IMG/VR virus record: IMGVR_UViG_3300047678_000199 | Coordinates: 1-30,021 of that record | DNA: 30,021 nt | DNA from: a virus | Strand: one strand, 5' to 3' | Shown: positions 14,474 to 23,380 of the stretch, piece by piece | How the letters are laid out: each line of letters begins with the position of its first letter | Numbering within the stretch: the stretch's first letter is position 1 | Program-made: the position numbers and the translations under genes | Notes under the pieces: model-generated | Told to the model about the DNA's origin: nothing | What the model saw: only the letters and a program-made list of their open reading frames with translations | The model's database searches: none

Positions 14474-15931
14474 ATGTCCATTTCTTACAGTTCGATTCCC
14501 GAGAATTTGCGCGCAACCGGCTTCTTCGCCGAATTCGATCCGTCGGGCGCCAACACCGGCAGCATGCAGTACCGCCTGCTGTTGATTGGCCAGCGTCTCT
14601 CGTCCGGCAGCGCTGCGGCCGGTCAGCTGATGCGCACCTCGCGGCCGTCCGATGGCGATGCCATGTGGGGGCGCGGCTCGATGTTATCGCTGATGATTGC
14701 GGCCGCACTCAAAGCTCGGCCCTTCATGGAGGTATGGAGTGTCGGCCTGGACGATCTGCCGGCCGGTCAGCAAGCAGCAGCCAACCTGGTGTTCGCGGGC
14801 AATGCGTCTGTCTCCGGCACGCTGCGAGTCGAGATTGCCGACATGCCGGTGCGGATCGGTATCGCATACAACCAGGCGCCAGCCGACGTCGCGGCCGCTC
14901 TCGTCGCGGCAATCAATGCGAAAACCGATCTGCCCGTAACTGCATCGGTCAACGGCGGCAGTCCGACACGCGTGGACATCGTTGCGCGCCACAAAGGCAC
15001 GGTCGGCAACAGCTACCAGGTGCGCGTCCTTTTCGAGTCGGACACGCAGCCCGGCAGCCCGACCATCACCATCACGCCATTCGCGGGCGGCACTGGCAAC
15101 CCCGATATCACCGACGTCGTCGCTTCGATGGGCGACGAGTGGTTCAACTGGATGGTTCTGCCTTGGCTGGACACCAGCAACATGACGGTGTTGGAAGCCG
15201 AGCTACGGGATCGCTTCTCCGCTATGCGTCAAATCGGTGGACGCGCGTTCTGTGCGTACCGAGGTACCTACGGCGCCACAGCAAACTTCGGCGACACCCG
15301 CAACTGCGAGCACATCACCTGCATGGGGACTGGCCCGTCGCCGACTCCACCGCACATATGGGCTGCAGTGAACGCGGTAGTTGCTGGCAACTCCCTGATG
15401 AACGATCCAGCCCAGCAGCTGACCACGCTTGTGCTGCCCGGCATCTCGCCGCCCGCGCCTGAGGATCGCTTCCGCTTCGACGAGCGCAACAACCTCGCGT
15501 TCGACGGCATCAGTACCTACACCGTCGATGCTGGCGGTCTGGTGCGCATCGAGAACCAGCTGACGATGTACCAGGAAGACCCGCAAGGCAACGCCGACGA
15601 TTCGATGCTGCACATCAACGTGCCCGAACTGTATGACGCGTACCGGCGCCAGCAGCGGCTCCTGTTCGCTCCGTTCAGCCGTTACAAGCTGGCCGACGAC
15701 GGCAATGACCTGCCGGAGGGCCAACCGATCATGACGCCGAAGAAAGCGCGAGCGATGTTGCTCCAGCTTTACAAACGCATGATCAAGGAGCGCGGGTGGT
15801 GCGAAGACCTCGACACCTACAAGGCGACGTTGCTGGTGGAGAAGCAAGGCAACCGCCTGGCCTTCGTCGACAAACCGAACTGGATCGACAACCTGCGACA
15901 GATTTTCGGCCGCTCGGAATTGACCAACTGA
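14474..15931 (+). CDS. Tail sheath protein gpL
   Basis: A 485-residue contractile sheath subunit (Mu gpL/gp39). The family landmarks include the N-terminal SYSSIPENLRATGFFAEFD, the RLLLIGQRL strand, an inserted beta domain at about 90-205, and the conserved C-terminal region with TYTVDAGGLVRIENQLTMY and WCEDLDTYKATLLVEK. The last part forms the core that wraps the tube. The ribosome site AAGGAG is 9 nt upstream. Its presence makes this a myovirus-type tail. Confidence 0.92.
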   Translation: MSISYSSIPENLRATGFFAEFDPSGANTGSMQYRLLLIGQRLSSGSAAAGQLMRTSRPSDGDAMWGRGSMLSLMIAAALKARPFMEVWSVGLDDLPAGQQAAANLVFAGNASVSGTLRVEIADMPVRIGIAYNQAPADVAAALVAAINAKTDLPVTASVNGGSPTRVDIVARHKGTVGNSYQVRVLFESDTQPGSPTITITPFAGGTGNPDITDVVASMGDEWFNWMVLPWLDTSNMTVLEAELRDRFSAMRQIGGRAFCAYRGTYGATANFGDTRNCEHITCMGTGPSPTPPHIWAAVNAVVAGNSLMNDPAQQLTTLVLPGISPPAPEDRFRFDERNNLAFDGISTYTVDAGGLVRIENQLTMYQEDPQGNADDSMLHINVPELYDAYRRQQRLLFAPFSRYKLADDGNDLPEGQPIMTPKKARAMLLQLYKRMIKERGWCEDLDTYKATLLVEKQGNRLAFVDKPNWIDNLRQIFGRSELTN

Positions 15932-15954
15932 TTCCGTCTGTAAGGAGCATTTAA

Positions 15955-16308
15955 ATGGCAGTTTTCAAACGATTGTTTTTCGACGTGCCCGGCTTCGGTC
16001 GGGTCAACGCGATGGCGGGTGGCACCATCAAGCTCGATGGTATGAAGCGTGAGTCTGTCATGACAGATAACGGCTCGGCCGGTCCCAGCGAAGAACCGAC
16101 GGCGGGTGAGCTGAAGTTCAAGTTGCCCAACCAGGCTGGCCTATCACTGCGCGCCCTCGGCGACCTCAAGGATGTCGAAGTCACCGTGCAGGACGATTCC
16201 GGCAAGACCTGGAACTGCTCCGAAGCATTCACGACCGAACCGCCCAGCATGTCTGGCGGCGAGATCGATGTATCGATGCAGTTCAAGCGCGCGGAAGAGG
16301 TGCTCTGA
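15955..16308 (+). CDS. Tail tube protein gpM
   Basis: A 117-residue tube subunit (Mu gpM/gp40 family) encoded just after the sheath, with a good AAGGAG site. It starts with RLFFDVPGFGRVNAMAGGTI, followed by strands KFKLPNQAGLSL and VEVTVQDDSGKTWNCSEAFT, the pattern of these short tube proteins, and ends SGGEIDVSMQFKRAEEV. It polymerises into the inner tube inside gpL. The stop overlaps the next start by one base (TGATG). Confidence 0.9.
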   Translation: MAVFKRLFFDVPGFGRVNAMAGGTIKLDGMKRESVMTDNGSAGPSEEPTAGELKFKLPNQAGLSLRALGDLKDVEVTVQDDSGKTWNCSEAFTTEPPSMSGGEIDVSMQFKRAEEVL

Positions 16309-16700
16309 TGAGCATCGTCGTCACGCTAGAAAAAGGGATCACCATCGGCAAGGTGACGCACAAAGATGCCGAGTTGCGCGAAGCGACCGCCTTGGATGTC
16401 ATCGAGGCGACCGTGAAGGCTGAGCGTGTCGTGATGGTGCCGGCTGGATTCACGCCAGAAGGCGAACCGGTGCTGACACCTCAGCTGGTGCCGAGTCCGA
16501 CCAACGTCGGAGTATATGTCCTGCTGCGACGTATCGTGCGCATCGGGAAAATCAAAGGACCAATCGACGAGCTATATCTCGATAAGTTGTCGCCCGAGGA
16601 CTTCCACCTACTGCAGCAGGGTGCGGAAAACTACGCAAGGCTGGCGCTCGAGGTGGCGCACGAGGGGCGACCAGATAGCGCTGGCCAAAGTACTGCGTAA
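16308..16700 (+). CDS. Tail assembly chaperone, unshifted form (Mu gp41-like)
   Basis: A 130-residue protein between tube and tape measure, the place of the tail assembly chaperone (gpG of lambda in function). The body is E.G..I..V.HK..ELRE.TALDVIEA, followed by VPSPTNVGVYVLLRRIVRIGKI and LSPEDFHLLQQGAENYARL. The C-terminal GRPDSAGQSTA lacks homology-like character, consistent with reading past a frameshift site. Chaperones of this class coat the tape measure before tube polymerisation. Overlaps gpM by one base. Confidence 0.87.
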   Translation: MSIVVTLEKGITIGKVTHKDAELREATALDVIEATVKAERVVMVPAGFTPEGEPVLTPQLVPSPTNVGVYVLLRRIVRIGKIKGPIDELYLDKLSPEDFHLLQQGAENYARLALEVAHEGRPDSAGQSTA

Positions 16701-16818
16701 GGCGATCAACCGCCTAGGCACACGCATCACCTGGCCGCGCTCGGAACTGCTGAAGCTCACACCACGCGAACTCATTGAGTTAATCGGCGATATCTCAACC
16801 CATGTCAAACAATCTTAA
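16308..16818 (+). CDS. Frameshifted tail assembly chaperone (gp41-gp41/42 fusion)
   Basis: A second open frame, offset +1 (equal to -2) from gp41, carries about 50 residues of protein-like sequence after the shift point: DQIALAKVLRKAINRLGTR, then ITWPRSELLKLTPRELIEL, ending at 16818. It has no plausible start of its own. The candidate slip site is GAGGGGCGA at 16662-16670, where the zero frame reads GAG GGG CGA. A -2 shift gives a 170-residue fusion, a +1 shift 169. Programmed shifts here are widespread in tailed phages, and a -2 shift has been described for Mu as I recall it. The spliced product is inferred. Confidence 0.65.
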
Positions 16819-18526
16819 AGCCTCCGTCATTATCGATATGGCCGGCAATCTGGTGCAGCAGGCGCTGCGCAACCAGAAAGCCATCACCGGTCTATCGACG
16901 GCCGGTGCCCGCTCGATGCAGGTGTTGAGCACGGCCGCCAGCAGCACCGGCCGTATGCTCGACCAGGTCGGAAATCGGTATGTCGCATTGGCAACGGGCG
17001 GCGCGGTGGCGGCAGCGGCCAAGCAGACGATCGACTTCGGCAAGGAGCTGACGCAACTCGGGGTGGACGCAGAGATCAACGACGCACGGCTCGCATCGAT
17101 CAAGGCGCGGATATTTGAAATCGCCAACGCTCCGTCGATTCGAGTCGATGCGTCTGAGCTGCTGGTTGGCGTCAAGGAGATCGTGGCGCGTACCGGCAAC
17201 CTCGATATGGCGCTGGAGAATCTGGAAAGCATTGGATACACGATGCGTGCGACTGGCGCAAGCGGCCAGGATGCGGCAAGCCTGGTCGCCAACTACTTCG
17301 AGAAATTCAAAATCCACGACGCGCAGCAGATGCTGCAGGTACTCGACGAGTCCGCGCGGCTTGGTCATGCCGGCGCCTTCGAGATGCGCGACTTGGCTAC
17401 GCAGGGCAACTCGGTCGCCACCGCCTATGCCGCCACCGGCCGGACCGGTGCCACCGCTGCCCGCGAAATGAACACGTTGTTGCAGATCATCCGTCGCACG
17501 GCACCGAGTGCTGACGAGGCAGCCACAAACTTCGAGCGCCTGATCGCCACACTGACAGCCGAGAAGGTCCAACAATTTCAGGCGCACGGCATTAAGATTT
17601 GGGACGAGAAGGCACTCGCCGCCGGCACAAAGATGGCTCGGCCTATTCCCGACATCATCACGGATATTCTAAAAGCGACGAAGGGCGATCCCGAGGTGCT
17701 CGCACAGATATTCGATATCCGTGCCCTGCGCGCCATGAATGCATTTGCACTTGAGTTCAAAGAAAACGGCGCGCTGCCTTCCGTTAAAGAGTTCATGTCC
17801 GTAGTCGGCGACGGCTCTCAGTTGATCGCCGACTCCGCGCGCAATTCCCGAACAGCCGCCGCCGCGCTTCAGAGCCTGAAGAACGCATTGCGCGAGAAGG
17901 CGGATAGCAACCTCGCCCCGACGCTGCAGAGCATTGCCGATTCGATCAACGCGCTTTCGCCGGATCGCATCCGCGAAATCCTCGAAGAAACGAAAGATTG
18001 GGCCATCATTCTCGGCACGGTCCTGGCGGCGTATAAGGCCATTCAGATCAGCATGAAGGTAGCCGGTGCCCTCGGAGGCGCTCAAGGCGCAGCGAAGGCC
18101 GCAGGCGGCTTGGGCGGCATGATGGGCGGCGGCGCTGCAATCCCCGTCTACATCGTCGACGGACCCATGAGCGTGTTGGGTGACGGTGCTGGGGGCGCTG
18201 CAGGTGGAGCTGCAGGGAAGCTCCGCAAATTTGAACGTGGCGCAGCCGGTGTAATGACCGCTGGCCTGGTCGGCTGGGAAATCGGTACTGCCATCAATAA
18301 AAACTTCATCGAAGGTACTGCCTTTTCGGACTCGCTGGGCCAAGCCATCGCTCGAGGCATGGCAGCGCTCGGCAGCAAGGATGCACAACAGGCGCTCGAT
18401 AGCCGCGAGCGCTACGAGAAAACACTTCGCGTTGAGATCAGTGGCGACCAGGCGCGCAATGCGAAGATCGTTAAATCCGAAGGATTGGACGTAGTCCAGA
18501 CCGGCCGAGTGATGCCCTCGCGATGA
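16802..18526 (+). CDS. Tape measure protein
   Basis: A 574-residue tail tape measure protein. The first ~370 residues follow the TIGR01760-type core: ELTQLGVDAEINDARLASIK, the VDASELLVGVKEIVARTGNL segment, NTLLQIIRRTAPSADEAA, and GDPEVLAQIFDIRALRAMN. Alanine/glycine-rich hydrophobic stretches follow at about 400-490 (WAIILGTVLAAYKAIQIS, GGLGGMMGGGAA, AGVMTAGLVGWEIG), probably membrane-active on ejection. Length sets tail length; at the usual ratio this suggests a tail of under 100 nm. It overlaps the end of the frameshifted chaperone and the start of gpN. Confidence 0.92.
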   Translation: MSNNLKASVIIDMAGNLVQQALRNQKAITGLSTAGARSMQVLSTAASSTGRMLDQVGNRYVALATGGAVAAAAKQTIDFGKELTQLGVDAEINDARLASIKARIFEIANAPSIRVDASELLVGVKEIVARTGNLDMALENLESIGYTMRATGASGQDAASLVANYFEKFKIHDAQQMLQVLDESARLGHAGAFEMRDLATQGNSVATAYAATGRTGATAAREMNTLLQIIRRTAPSADEAATNFERLIATLTAEKVQQFQAHGIKIWDEKALAAGTKMARPIPDIITDILKATKGDPEVLAQIFDIRALRAMNAFALEFKENGALPSVKEFMSVVGDGSQLIADSARNSRTAAAALQSLKNALREKADSNLAPTLQSIADSINALSPDRIREILEETKDWAIILGTVLAAYKAIQISMKVAGALGGAQGAAKAAGGLGGMMGGGAAIPVYIVDGPMSVLGDGAGGAAGGAAGKLRKFERGAAGVMTAGLVGWEIGTAINKNFIEGTAFSDSLGQAIARGMAALGSKDAQQALDSRERYEKTLRVEISGDQARNAKIVKSEGLDVVQTGRVMPSR

Positions 18527-19761
18527 GCTGGCGCGACGAGCTACAACCTGCGTCGATTCGCGGCGTACCCTTCCTTGTTGAAACCGGCAGCATGAAATTC
18601 GGCCGCCGCGCATTTGCCAAAGAATATCCCTACAGAAACGATCCCTTCGTCGACGATATGGGCCGCCGCATGCGCGTCTATACGCTCGAAGCATTCCTGA
18701 TCGAAGCCAAGGATGACGATGATCTGTTCGGGCAGCGTGATGCACTGATCGAGGCGCTGGAAAAAGAAGGCCCGGCCACTTTGATCCATCCGCGCTTCGG
18801 GGCGCTGCGTGTGCAGGTCGGCGACGCCACCTGGCGAACGGAGAAGCGCGAAGGCAACGTCGAGCGGTTCTCGATCGACCTGCTGGAGGCAACCGCCGAG
18901 GCACAGCCGCAGGTTGCCGTCGACACGCTCGATGTGGTCACCGTCGCAGCAGACGCCCTGGACGATGCCCAAGGCGGCATGCTGGACCGCCTGATGGCCA
19001 TCAAGAACCAGGCGACTCACGTGATCGGTGCCGCACAGGACACGATCAACAAGGGCATGCAAGGCGTAAAGAAGTTGGTGCGGATCGGCACGGGTGCAGC
19101 TGACGCTGTGGCCGGCCTGTCCCAGGCGATCGACAGCGCCGTGAGCGACATCAGCTCATTGATCCTGTTGCCGCGCAAGCTGGCCTCGGCCGTGAGTGGC
19201 CTGGTCCACCAGGTACTGGGTATTGACGATCGGATCGAAACCGCGCTGTCGGGCTATCGAGCAATCGAATCGCTATGGGGCGACGTTGAGCCGATCCCCC
19301 AGACGACCCCGAGCCGGGCAGCGCAGGCGAACAACCAAGTTGCAATTATTCAGCTGTTCAAGACCGCTGCCGTAGTCGCCGCAGTGCGTGTGGTGGTCAA
19401 CCAGGCAAGCACAATTGCGATTCGCAGCAATACCGACTCGCCATTCGCTTCGGCCGATCAGGCATACGCGGTGCGAGACGAACTGGTCAAGGCGCTCGAC
19501 GACATCGCGCTGACTGCGGACGCCGACATGTACATCGCCATCGTCGAGCTGCAGTCCGCGCTGGTGGCTCACATTGAGGCACATGGAAACGCGCTCCCAC
19601 GCGTCACGAAGCGGACCTTTCCTGACTCGATGCCGATGCTGGTAATCGCTCATCGCATCGACGGCACAATCGATCGGCTCGACGACCTGGTCTCGCGCAA
19701 CCGTATCAAGCATCCGCTTTTTGTTCCGGCCGGCCGGGAATTGGAGGTGCTGAATGGATGA
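18523..19761 (+). CDS. DNA circularisation protein gpN (Mu gp43-like)
   Basis: A 412-residue tail protein of the DNA_circ_N family. The N-terminal ~100 residues are diagnostic: SWRDELQPASIRGVPFLVET, then FGRRAFAKEYPYRNDPFVDDMGRR (from 27), RMRVYTLEAFLIE, and HPRFGALRVQ. A long helical middle with low-complexity Ala/Asp content follows. In Mu the N protein travels into the host with the DNA and binds its ends to make a non-covalent circle; virion proteins of this family otherwise sit at the tail baseplate. Overlaps both neighbours by a few bases. Confidence 0.88.
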   Translation: MSWRDELQPASIRGVPFLVETGSMKFGRRAFAKEYPYRNDPFVDDMGRRMRVYTLEAFLIEAKDDDDLFGQRDALIEALEKEGPATLIHPRFGALRVQVGDATWRTEKREGNVERFSIDLLEATAEAQPQVAVDTLDVVTVAADALDDAQGGMLDRLMAIKNQATHVIGAAQDTINKGMQGVKKLVRIGTGAADAVAGLSQAIDSAVSDISSLILLPRKLASAVSGLVHQVLGIDDRIETALSGYRAIESLWGDVEPIPQTTPSRAAQANNQVAIIQLFKTAAVVAAVRVVVNQASTIAIRSNTDSPFASADQAYAVRDELVKALDDIALTADADMYIAIVELQSALVAHIEAHGNALPRVTKRTFPDSMPMLVIAHRIDGTIDRLDDLVSRNRIKHPLFVPAGRELEVLNG

Positions 19762-20785
19762 CATCATTCTGTGCGTCGACGGCAATCGCTATTCGGGCTG
19801 GGAGCGCATCGTCATTACGCGCTCGATGGAACAAGGCCCGCACGAATTCGAGTTGGAACTGACGAACGCCTGGCGCGCTACCGGCCACAAGCGAGTGCGC
19901 GCGGGCTTCACGACCGAAATCTACTGCGATGCCGACCTGGTCATTTCGGGGTTTATCGATGATGTGGCCCCGGAGTACGACGCCGAACAGCAGACGCTCG
20001 TCGTCAAAGGCCGCTCCTTACTCGGCGACCTGGTCGACTGCTCACTGGTCGGGAAACAGTTCGCGGGCCTAAAGCTCGACGACATCGCCCGCGCGATCTG
20101 CAAGCCATTCGGTATCAAGGTAGTAGTCCTAACAGACGTGGGCGCAGCATTCAGCAACGCCAAGCTCGATGATGGCCAGTCGCCGTGGGAGTTTCTCGAC
20201 AGCCTCGCCCGCATTCGCGCAGTGCGGCTAATGGACATCGATGGCAGCCTGGTGCTGACACGCGCCGGCACCGAGCTCTCGCAGACCGCGCTGGTGCTCG
20301 GCGAAAACATCCTCAAGGCCAGCGGCCAGTTCAGTGCCCGCGAGCGCTTTGGCGAGTACCTCATCGTCGGCAAGAACGGCAGCTCCTGGGGAGATACGGC
20401 TTCGACGGTACACGTGCAGGCCCGATCCAACGACGACAAGGTGCGGCGCTATCGGCCCGTTGTCATCGTGGCCGACGACGATGGCGCGCACCAGGACTTC
20501 CAGCGCCAGGCCGACTGGACGCGCAACACCCACTTCGGTCGCGGAGAGCAAATCGTCTATACGGTCGCAGGCTGGCGTGATGCGGACAATAAAATATGGT
20601 CACCCAACACGCGCGTGCGCGTTGTCGACGGCTACCAGGACATCAACGAAGAGCGAATGATCGTCGAAGCGCGTCTCTACCAGGACGAGCAAGGCAAGCG
20701 CTCGGAGTTGATGGTCATGCCGCGCGAGGCCATTGAGCTGGTACCGCTGCCCGAAAAGAAAGACAAAAGCAGCGGGTGGAGCTGA
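19754..20785 (+). CDS. Baseplate hub protein gpP (Mu gp44-like)
   Basis: A 343-residue protein of the Mu P family, which forms the central hub of the baseplate beneath the tube. Its N-terminus (VDGNRYSGWERIVITRSMEQGPHEFELELT) resembles a tube-like fold, the middle LDDIARAICKPFGIKV and SPWEFLDSLARIRAVRLMD are conserved in phage late control/hub proteins, and ILKASGQFSARERFGEYLIVGK follows. A strong GGAGG lies ahead of the start inside the end of gpN. The C-terminus ends in PLPEKKDKSSGWS, 4 bp before gp45. Confidence 0.9.
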   Translation: MDDIILCVDGNRYSGWERIVITRSMEQGPHEFELELTNAWRATGHKRVRAGFTTEIYCDADLVISGFIDDVAPEYDAEQQTLVVKGRSLLGDLVDCSLVGKQFAGLKLDDIARAICKPFGIKVVVLTDVGAAFSNAKLDDGQSPWEFLDSLARIRAVRLMDIDGSLVLTRAGTELSQTALVLGENILKASGQFSARERFGEYLIVGKNGSSWGDTASTVHVQARSNDDKVRRYRPVVIVADDDGAHQDFQRQADWTRNTHFGRGEQIVYTVAGWRDADNKIWSPNTRVRVVDGYQDINEERMIVEARLYQDEQGKRSELMVMPREAIELVPLPEKKDKSSGWS

Positions 20786-20789
20786 CACG

Positions 20790-21296
20790 ATGACAGTGCT
20801 CGATATGTTGCTCCGTCGCCTGCGCATGCTCGTGGATCGCACCCGCATGGTACGCGCCCGCTACGAAGGGAAGGTGCGCGTCCTGCAGGTGTCGTCGCGT
20901 GAGGGCGCTGCCCAGGATGACGTGGAGCATCTGGAGCCGGCCGGCTTCAGTTCGCATCCGCTGGCCGGCGCAGAAGCTGTCGTATTGAATCTCGGAGGCA
21001 ACAGCAGCCGTGCGGTCGTGATACTCGTCAACGACCGCTCACACCGCGTCGTGCTCGAGGAGGGCGAGTCCGCGATTTACAACATGCCTCACGGTGACTT
21101 CGTGAAGGTCAGAAAAGATCGCTCAATCCATCTTAAAAGCGCAGTGAAGGTGCTGATCGAATCGCCGGAGTCCGAGTTCACGGACGCTGTAAAGATGAAA
21201 AGCCTGGCAGTCACCAACGATGCCGTCATCGGCGGCAAGAGCTTCCTCAACCACGATCACCCCGAGACGGGATCGATAACGGGTCACCCGCGCTAA
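20790..21296 (+). CDS. Baseplate spike protein (Mu gp45-like)
   Basis: A 168-residue puncturing spike. After a short helical N-terminus (LLRRLRMLVDRTRMVRARY) comes an OB-like part and then a repeat-poor beta region leading to the tip. The C-terminal tip contains NHDHPETG, an HxH motif like that used by P2 gpV and Mu gp45 to hold an iron ion. The trimer would sit below gpP and pierce the outer membrane. ATG 20790 is chosen over the in-frame ATG at 20733 because GGAG lies 9 nt upstream and the earlier start lies inside gpP. Confidence 0.9.
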   Translation: MTVLDMLLRRLRMLVDRTRMVRARYEGKVRVLQVSSREGAAQDDVEHLEPAGFSSHPLAGAEAVVLNLGGNSSRAVVILVNDRSHRVVLEEGESAIYNMPHGDFVKVRKDRSIHLKSAVKVLIESPESEFTDAVKMKSLAVTNDAVIGGKSFLNHDHPETGSITGHPR

Positions 21297-21733
21297 TGAA
21301 GAATGCCCTCGCCATTAACTTCAACCTTGATGCTGGCGGCGCCGACCTGGTCGGCGGAGCCGCATTGGTGACCGACGAGTGGCTCAGCGTCGTCGTGTTC
21401 ACTTCGCTGTTCACCGACGCGTTTGCGGAGCCGGAGGATCGGCCCGCCGAATCGGAGGACCACGGCGGCTATTGGGGCGACACGTTCCACCCGCGCTCCC
21501 TCGGCTCGAAGCTCTGGACCCTGCGGCGCAAAAAAATCACGACCGACATCATTTCGCGTGCGCGAGGATTCTGCATCGACGCGGTGCGCTGGCTGGTCGA
21601 CGCCGAATATCTGCTCGCAGTCGACGTGACGGTCGAACACTCAGTACGAGATCGCTTGAACCTGCTGGTCCGCTGCACGCGGAGCAACGGGACTTATTTA
21701 GACCTGCAGTGGGAATTACCAAATGCCGCTTAA
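21296..21733 (+). CDS. Baseplate wedge protein (Mu gp46-like)
   Basis: A 145-residue protein of the phage GP46 family. Signature features are ALVTDEWLSVVVFTSLFTDAFAEPED, then YWGDTFHPRSLGSKLWTLRRKKIT, and RARGFCIDAVRWLVD. It builds the inner baseplate ring with gp47 and gp48, comparable to the T4 gp25 role. It overlaps gp45 (TAATG) and gp47 by 11 nt. Confidence 0.9.
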   Translation: MKNALAINFNLDAGGADLVGGAALVTDEWLSVVVFTSLFTDAFAEPEDRPAESEDHGGYWGDTFHPRSLGSKLWTLRRKKITTDIISRARGFCIDAVRWLVDAEYLLAVDVTVEHSVRDRLNLLVRCTRSNGTYLDLQWELPNAA

Positions 21734-22787
21734 TTTGCCGTCTTTACGCGAACTGCGCGAGCGCGTGGCCAACGATTTCGAGTTTCGTATTACAGGTGCC
21801 GACGCGCATACAAGAGGCACTGGCTACACCGAGCTGGCGCAAGTCGTGGCCGGGATTGCTCATGGTCTCTATGGCAACCAGGCATGGATCGCGCAGCAGC
21901 TCTTCGTTGCCACCATGGACGACGAGACCGTTGTGCGCGTGGCCGACGAGCGCGGTATTCCTCGCATCCAATCAACGTTCGCCGCCGGCTCTATCGCATT
22001 GACAGGCAATACCGATGCGTACATCGGCACCGAGGTGATGTGGAAATCAAATGCTGGAGTGGAGTACCGCACTGTCAGCACCGCGACGCTGGTCGCAGGC
22101 GCCGGCCAAGTTGCGCTGATAGCACAGACCCCTGGATCAATTGGCAATTTGCCGGCTGGCACGAAGCTGACCCTCGTGAATCCTGTCATGGGCATCGACA
22201 AGAGTGCGACGGTGGCTGCGCTGGGCATCGCAAATGGCGCAGACATAGAGCCGATCGAACGCCTGCGTGCTCGGCTACTGGAGCACTTCCAGCGGCCTCC
22301 TATGGGCGGCAAGGACTACGACTATATCGCGTGGGCGCGGGCGGCTTCCGTAAGCGTATCGCGAGCCTGGGTGGCGTTTCATGAGAACGGTTTCGGCTCC
22401 GTCACAGTGCGCTTTGTTGCAGAAGACCTCGCTGACCCCATCCCGGCGGCGCCATTGATTGCCCTGGTCACTGATTACATCGTGGCTCGTCGGCCGAGCG
22501 GTGTTCGCAACTTGCTCGTGCTGGCGCCGGCACCCGCCTCCATGAACCTCACATTCACCAAGCTCACGAACAACACGCCTGCCGTAAAAGCGGCGATCGA
22601 GGCTGAAGTCAAAGACCTGATTCGGCGCGAATACGTGTCAGGCGGCAAGCTGCTACTGACGCATATTCACGAAGCCATCAGCAATGCTACGGGTGAGGTC
22701 GATCACGCGATCACGCTGAATGCAGACCTCACCTACGCGGTGAATCAATTTCCGGTGTGGGGAGTGCCTACATGGCCCGCACCGTAG
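21723..22787 (+). CDS. Baseplate J family protein (Mu gp47-like)
   Basis: A 354-residue baseplate wedge protein. Recognisable features include the N-terminal LPSLRELRERVANDFEFRI, then the region ALTGNTDAYIGTEVMWKSNAG with GSIGNLPAGTKLTLVNPVMG, the ESE-like PIERLRARLLEHFQRPPMGGKDYDYIAWAR, and ALIALVTDYIVARRPSGV. This is the architecture of Baseplate_J proteins, equivalent to T4 gp6. It overlaps gp46 and gp48 and is intact. Confidence 0.92.
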   Translation: MPLNLPSLRELRERVANDFEFRITGADAHTRGTGYTELAQVVAGIAHGLYGNQAWIAQQLFVATMDDETVVRVADERGIPRIQSTFAAGSIALTGNTDAYIGTEVMWKSNAGVEYRTVSTATLVAGAGQVALIAQTPGSIGNLPAGTKLTLVNPVMGIDKSATVAALGIANGADIEPIERLRARLLEHFQRPPMGGKDYDYIAWARAASVSVSRAWVAFHENGFGSVTVRFVAEDLADPIPAAPLIALVTDYIVARRPSGVRNLLVLAPAPASMNLTFTKLTNNTPAVKAAIEAEVKDLIRREYVSGGKLLLTHIHEAISNATGEVDHAITLNADLTYAVNQFPVWGVPTWPAP

Positions 22788-23362
22788 AACAGTTTCGCGA
22801 TGTAATGCTCGCGCTGATGCCGCGCGGTTTTGCATGGCCCACCGAGCCCAATTCAAATTGGGGGCAGCTCTTCATGGCTTTGGCCGAAGAGTTCACGCGC
22901 ATCGATATTCGCAACGAGTCGCTGCTGGCGGAGTTCTACCCGCGTACCACGCTCGAACTGCTGGAGGATTGGGAAAAGAACTACGGACTGCCTGGCCAAT
23001 GCATCCATGAGGTCCAAACGCTGAACGAGCGCCATCGTGCGCTGCTGACCAAATACCGCCTGGTCGGCCGGCAGGATAAGCAGTTCTTTATCGACGTGGC
23101 GGCGGACCTTGGATACGTCATCACAATCACGGAATACGACGTGAACCATCCGGGTCCGCAGACCGAGTACAACGGATTCCCGTTAACCGGCAGCGCCTGG
23201 AACTACGTTTGGCAGATCAACGCGCAACTCGAAACACTGCAACTTCGTACCTACCCATCCAGCTACTCCGGTCCCTACGGCGCATTCAGTATTGAACTGC
23301 TTGAGTGCACATTGCGCGGGCTGGCGCACGATCATCGTGCTTTGTTCTTCGCATACACCTAG
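22772..23362 (+). CDS. DUF2313/YmfQ-like baseplate protein (Mu gp48-like)
   Basis: A 196-residue protein of the DUF2313/YmfQ family, the last wedge protein to which fibres attach. The start TVEQFRDVMLALMPRGFAWP, then FTRIDIRNESLLAEFYPRTT and LLEDWEKNYGLPG, are classic for the family, and TGSAWNYVWQINAQ comes near the end. ATG 22772 has GGAG about 8 nt upstream and overlaps the end of gp47 by 16 nt. Confidence 0.9.
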   Translation: MARTVEQFRDVMLALMPRGFAWPTEPNSNWGQLFMALAEEFTRIDIRNESLLAEFYPRTTLELLEDWEKNYGLPGQCIHEVQTLNERHRALLTKYRLVGRQDKQFFIDVAADLGYVITITEYDVNHPGPQTEYNGFPLTGSAWNYVWQINAQLETLQLRTYPSSYSGPYGAFSIELLECTLRGLAHDHRALFFAYT

Positions 23363-23380
23363 CAGCCACGGAAAAGTATT

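Noticed and set aside
16516-16818. Independent gene in the chaperone second frame starting at ATG 16516
   Set aside because: The first half overlaps gp41 and reads as shadow sequence; only the part after 16662 looks like protein, which fits a frameshift fusion better.
17669-18904. Long minus-strand frame of 411 codons opposite the tape measure gene, and similar minus-strand frames elsewhere
   Set aside because: GC-rich shadow frames: rich in Arg, Cys, His and Ser, no ribosome sites, and opposite clearly identified genes.
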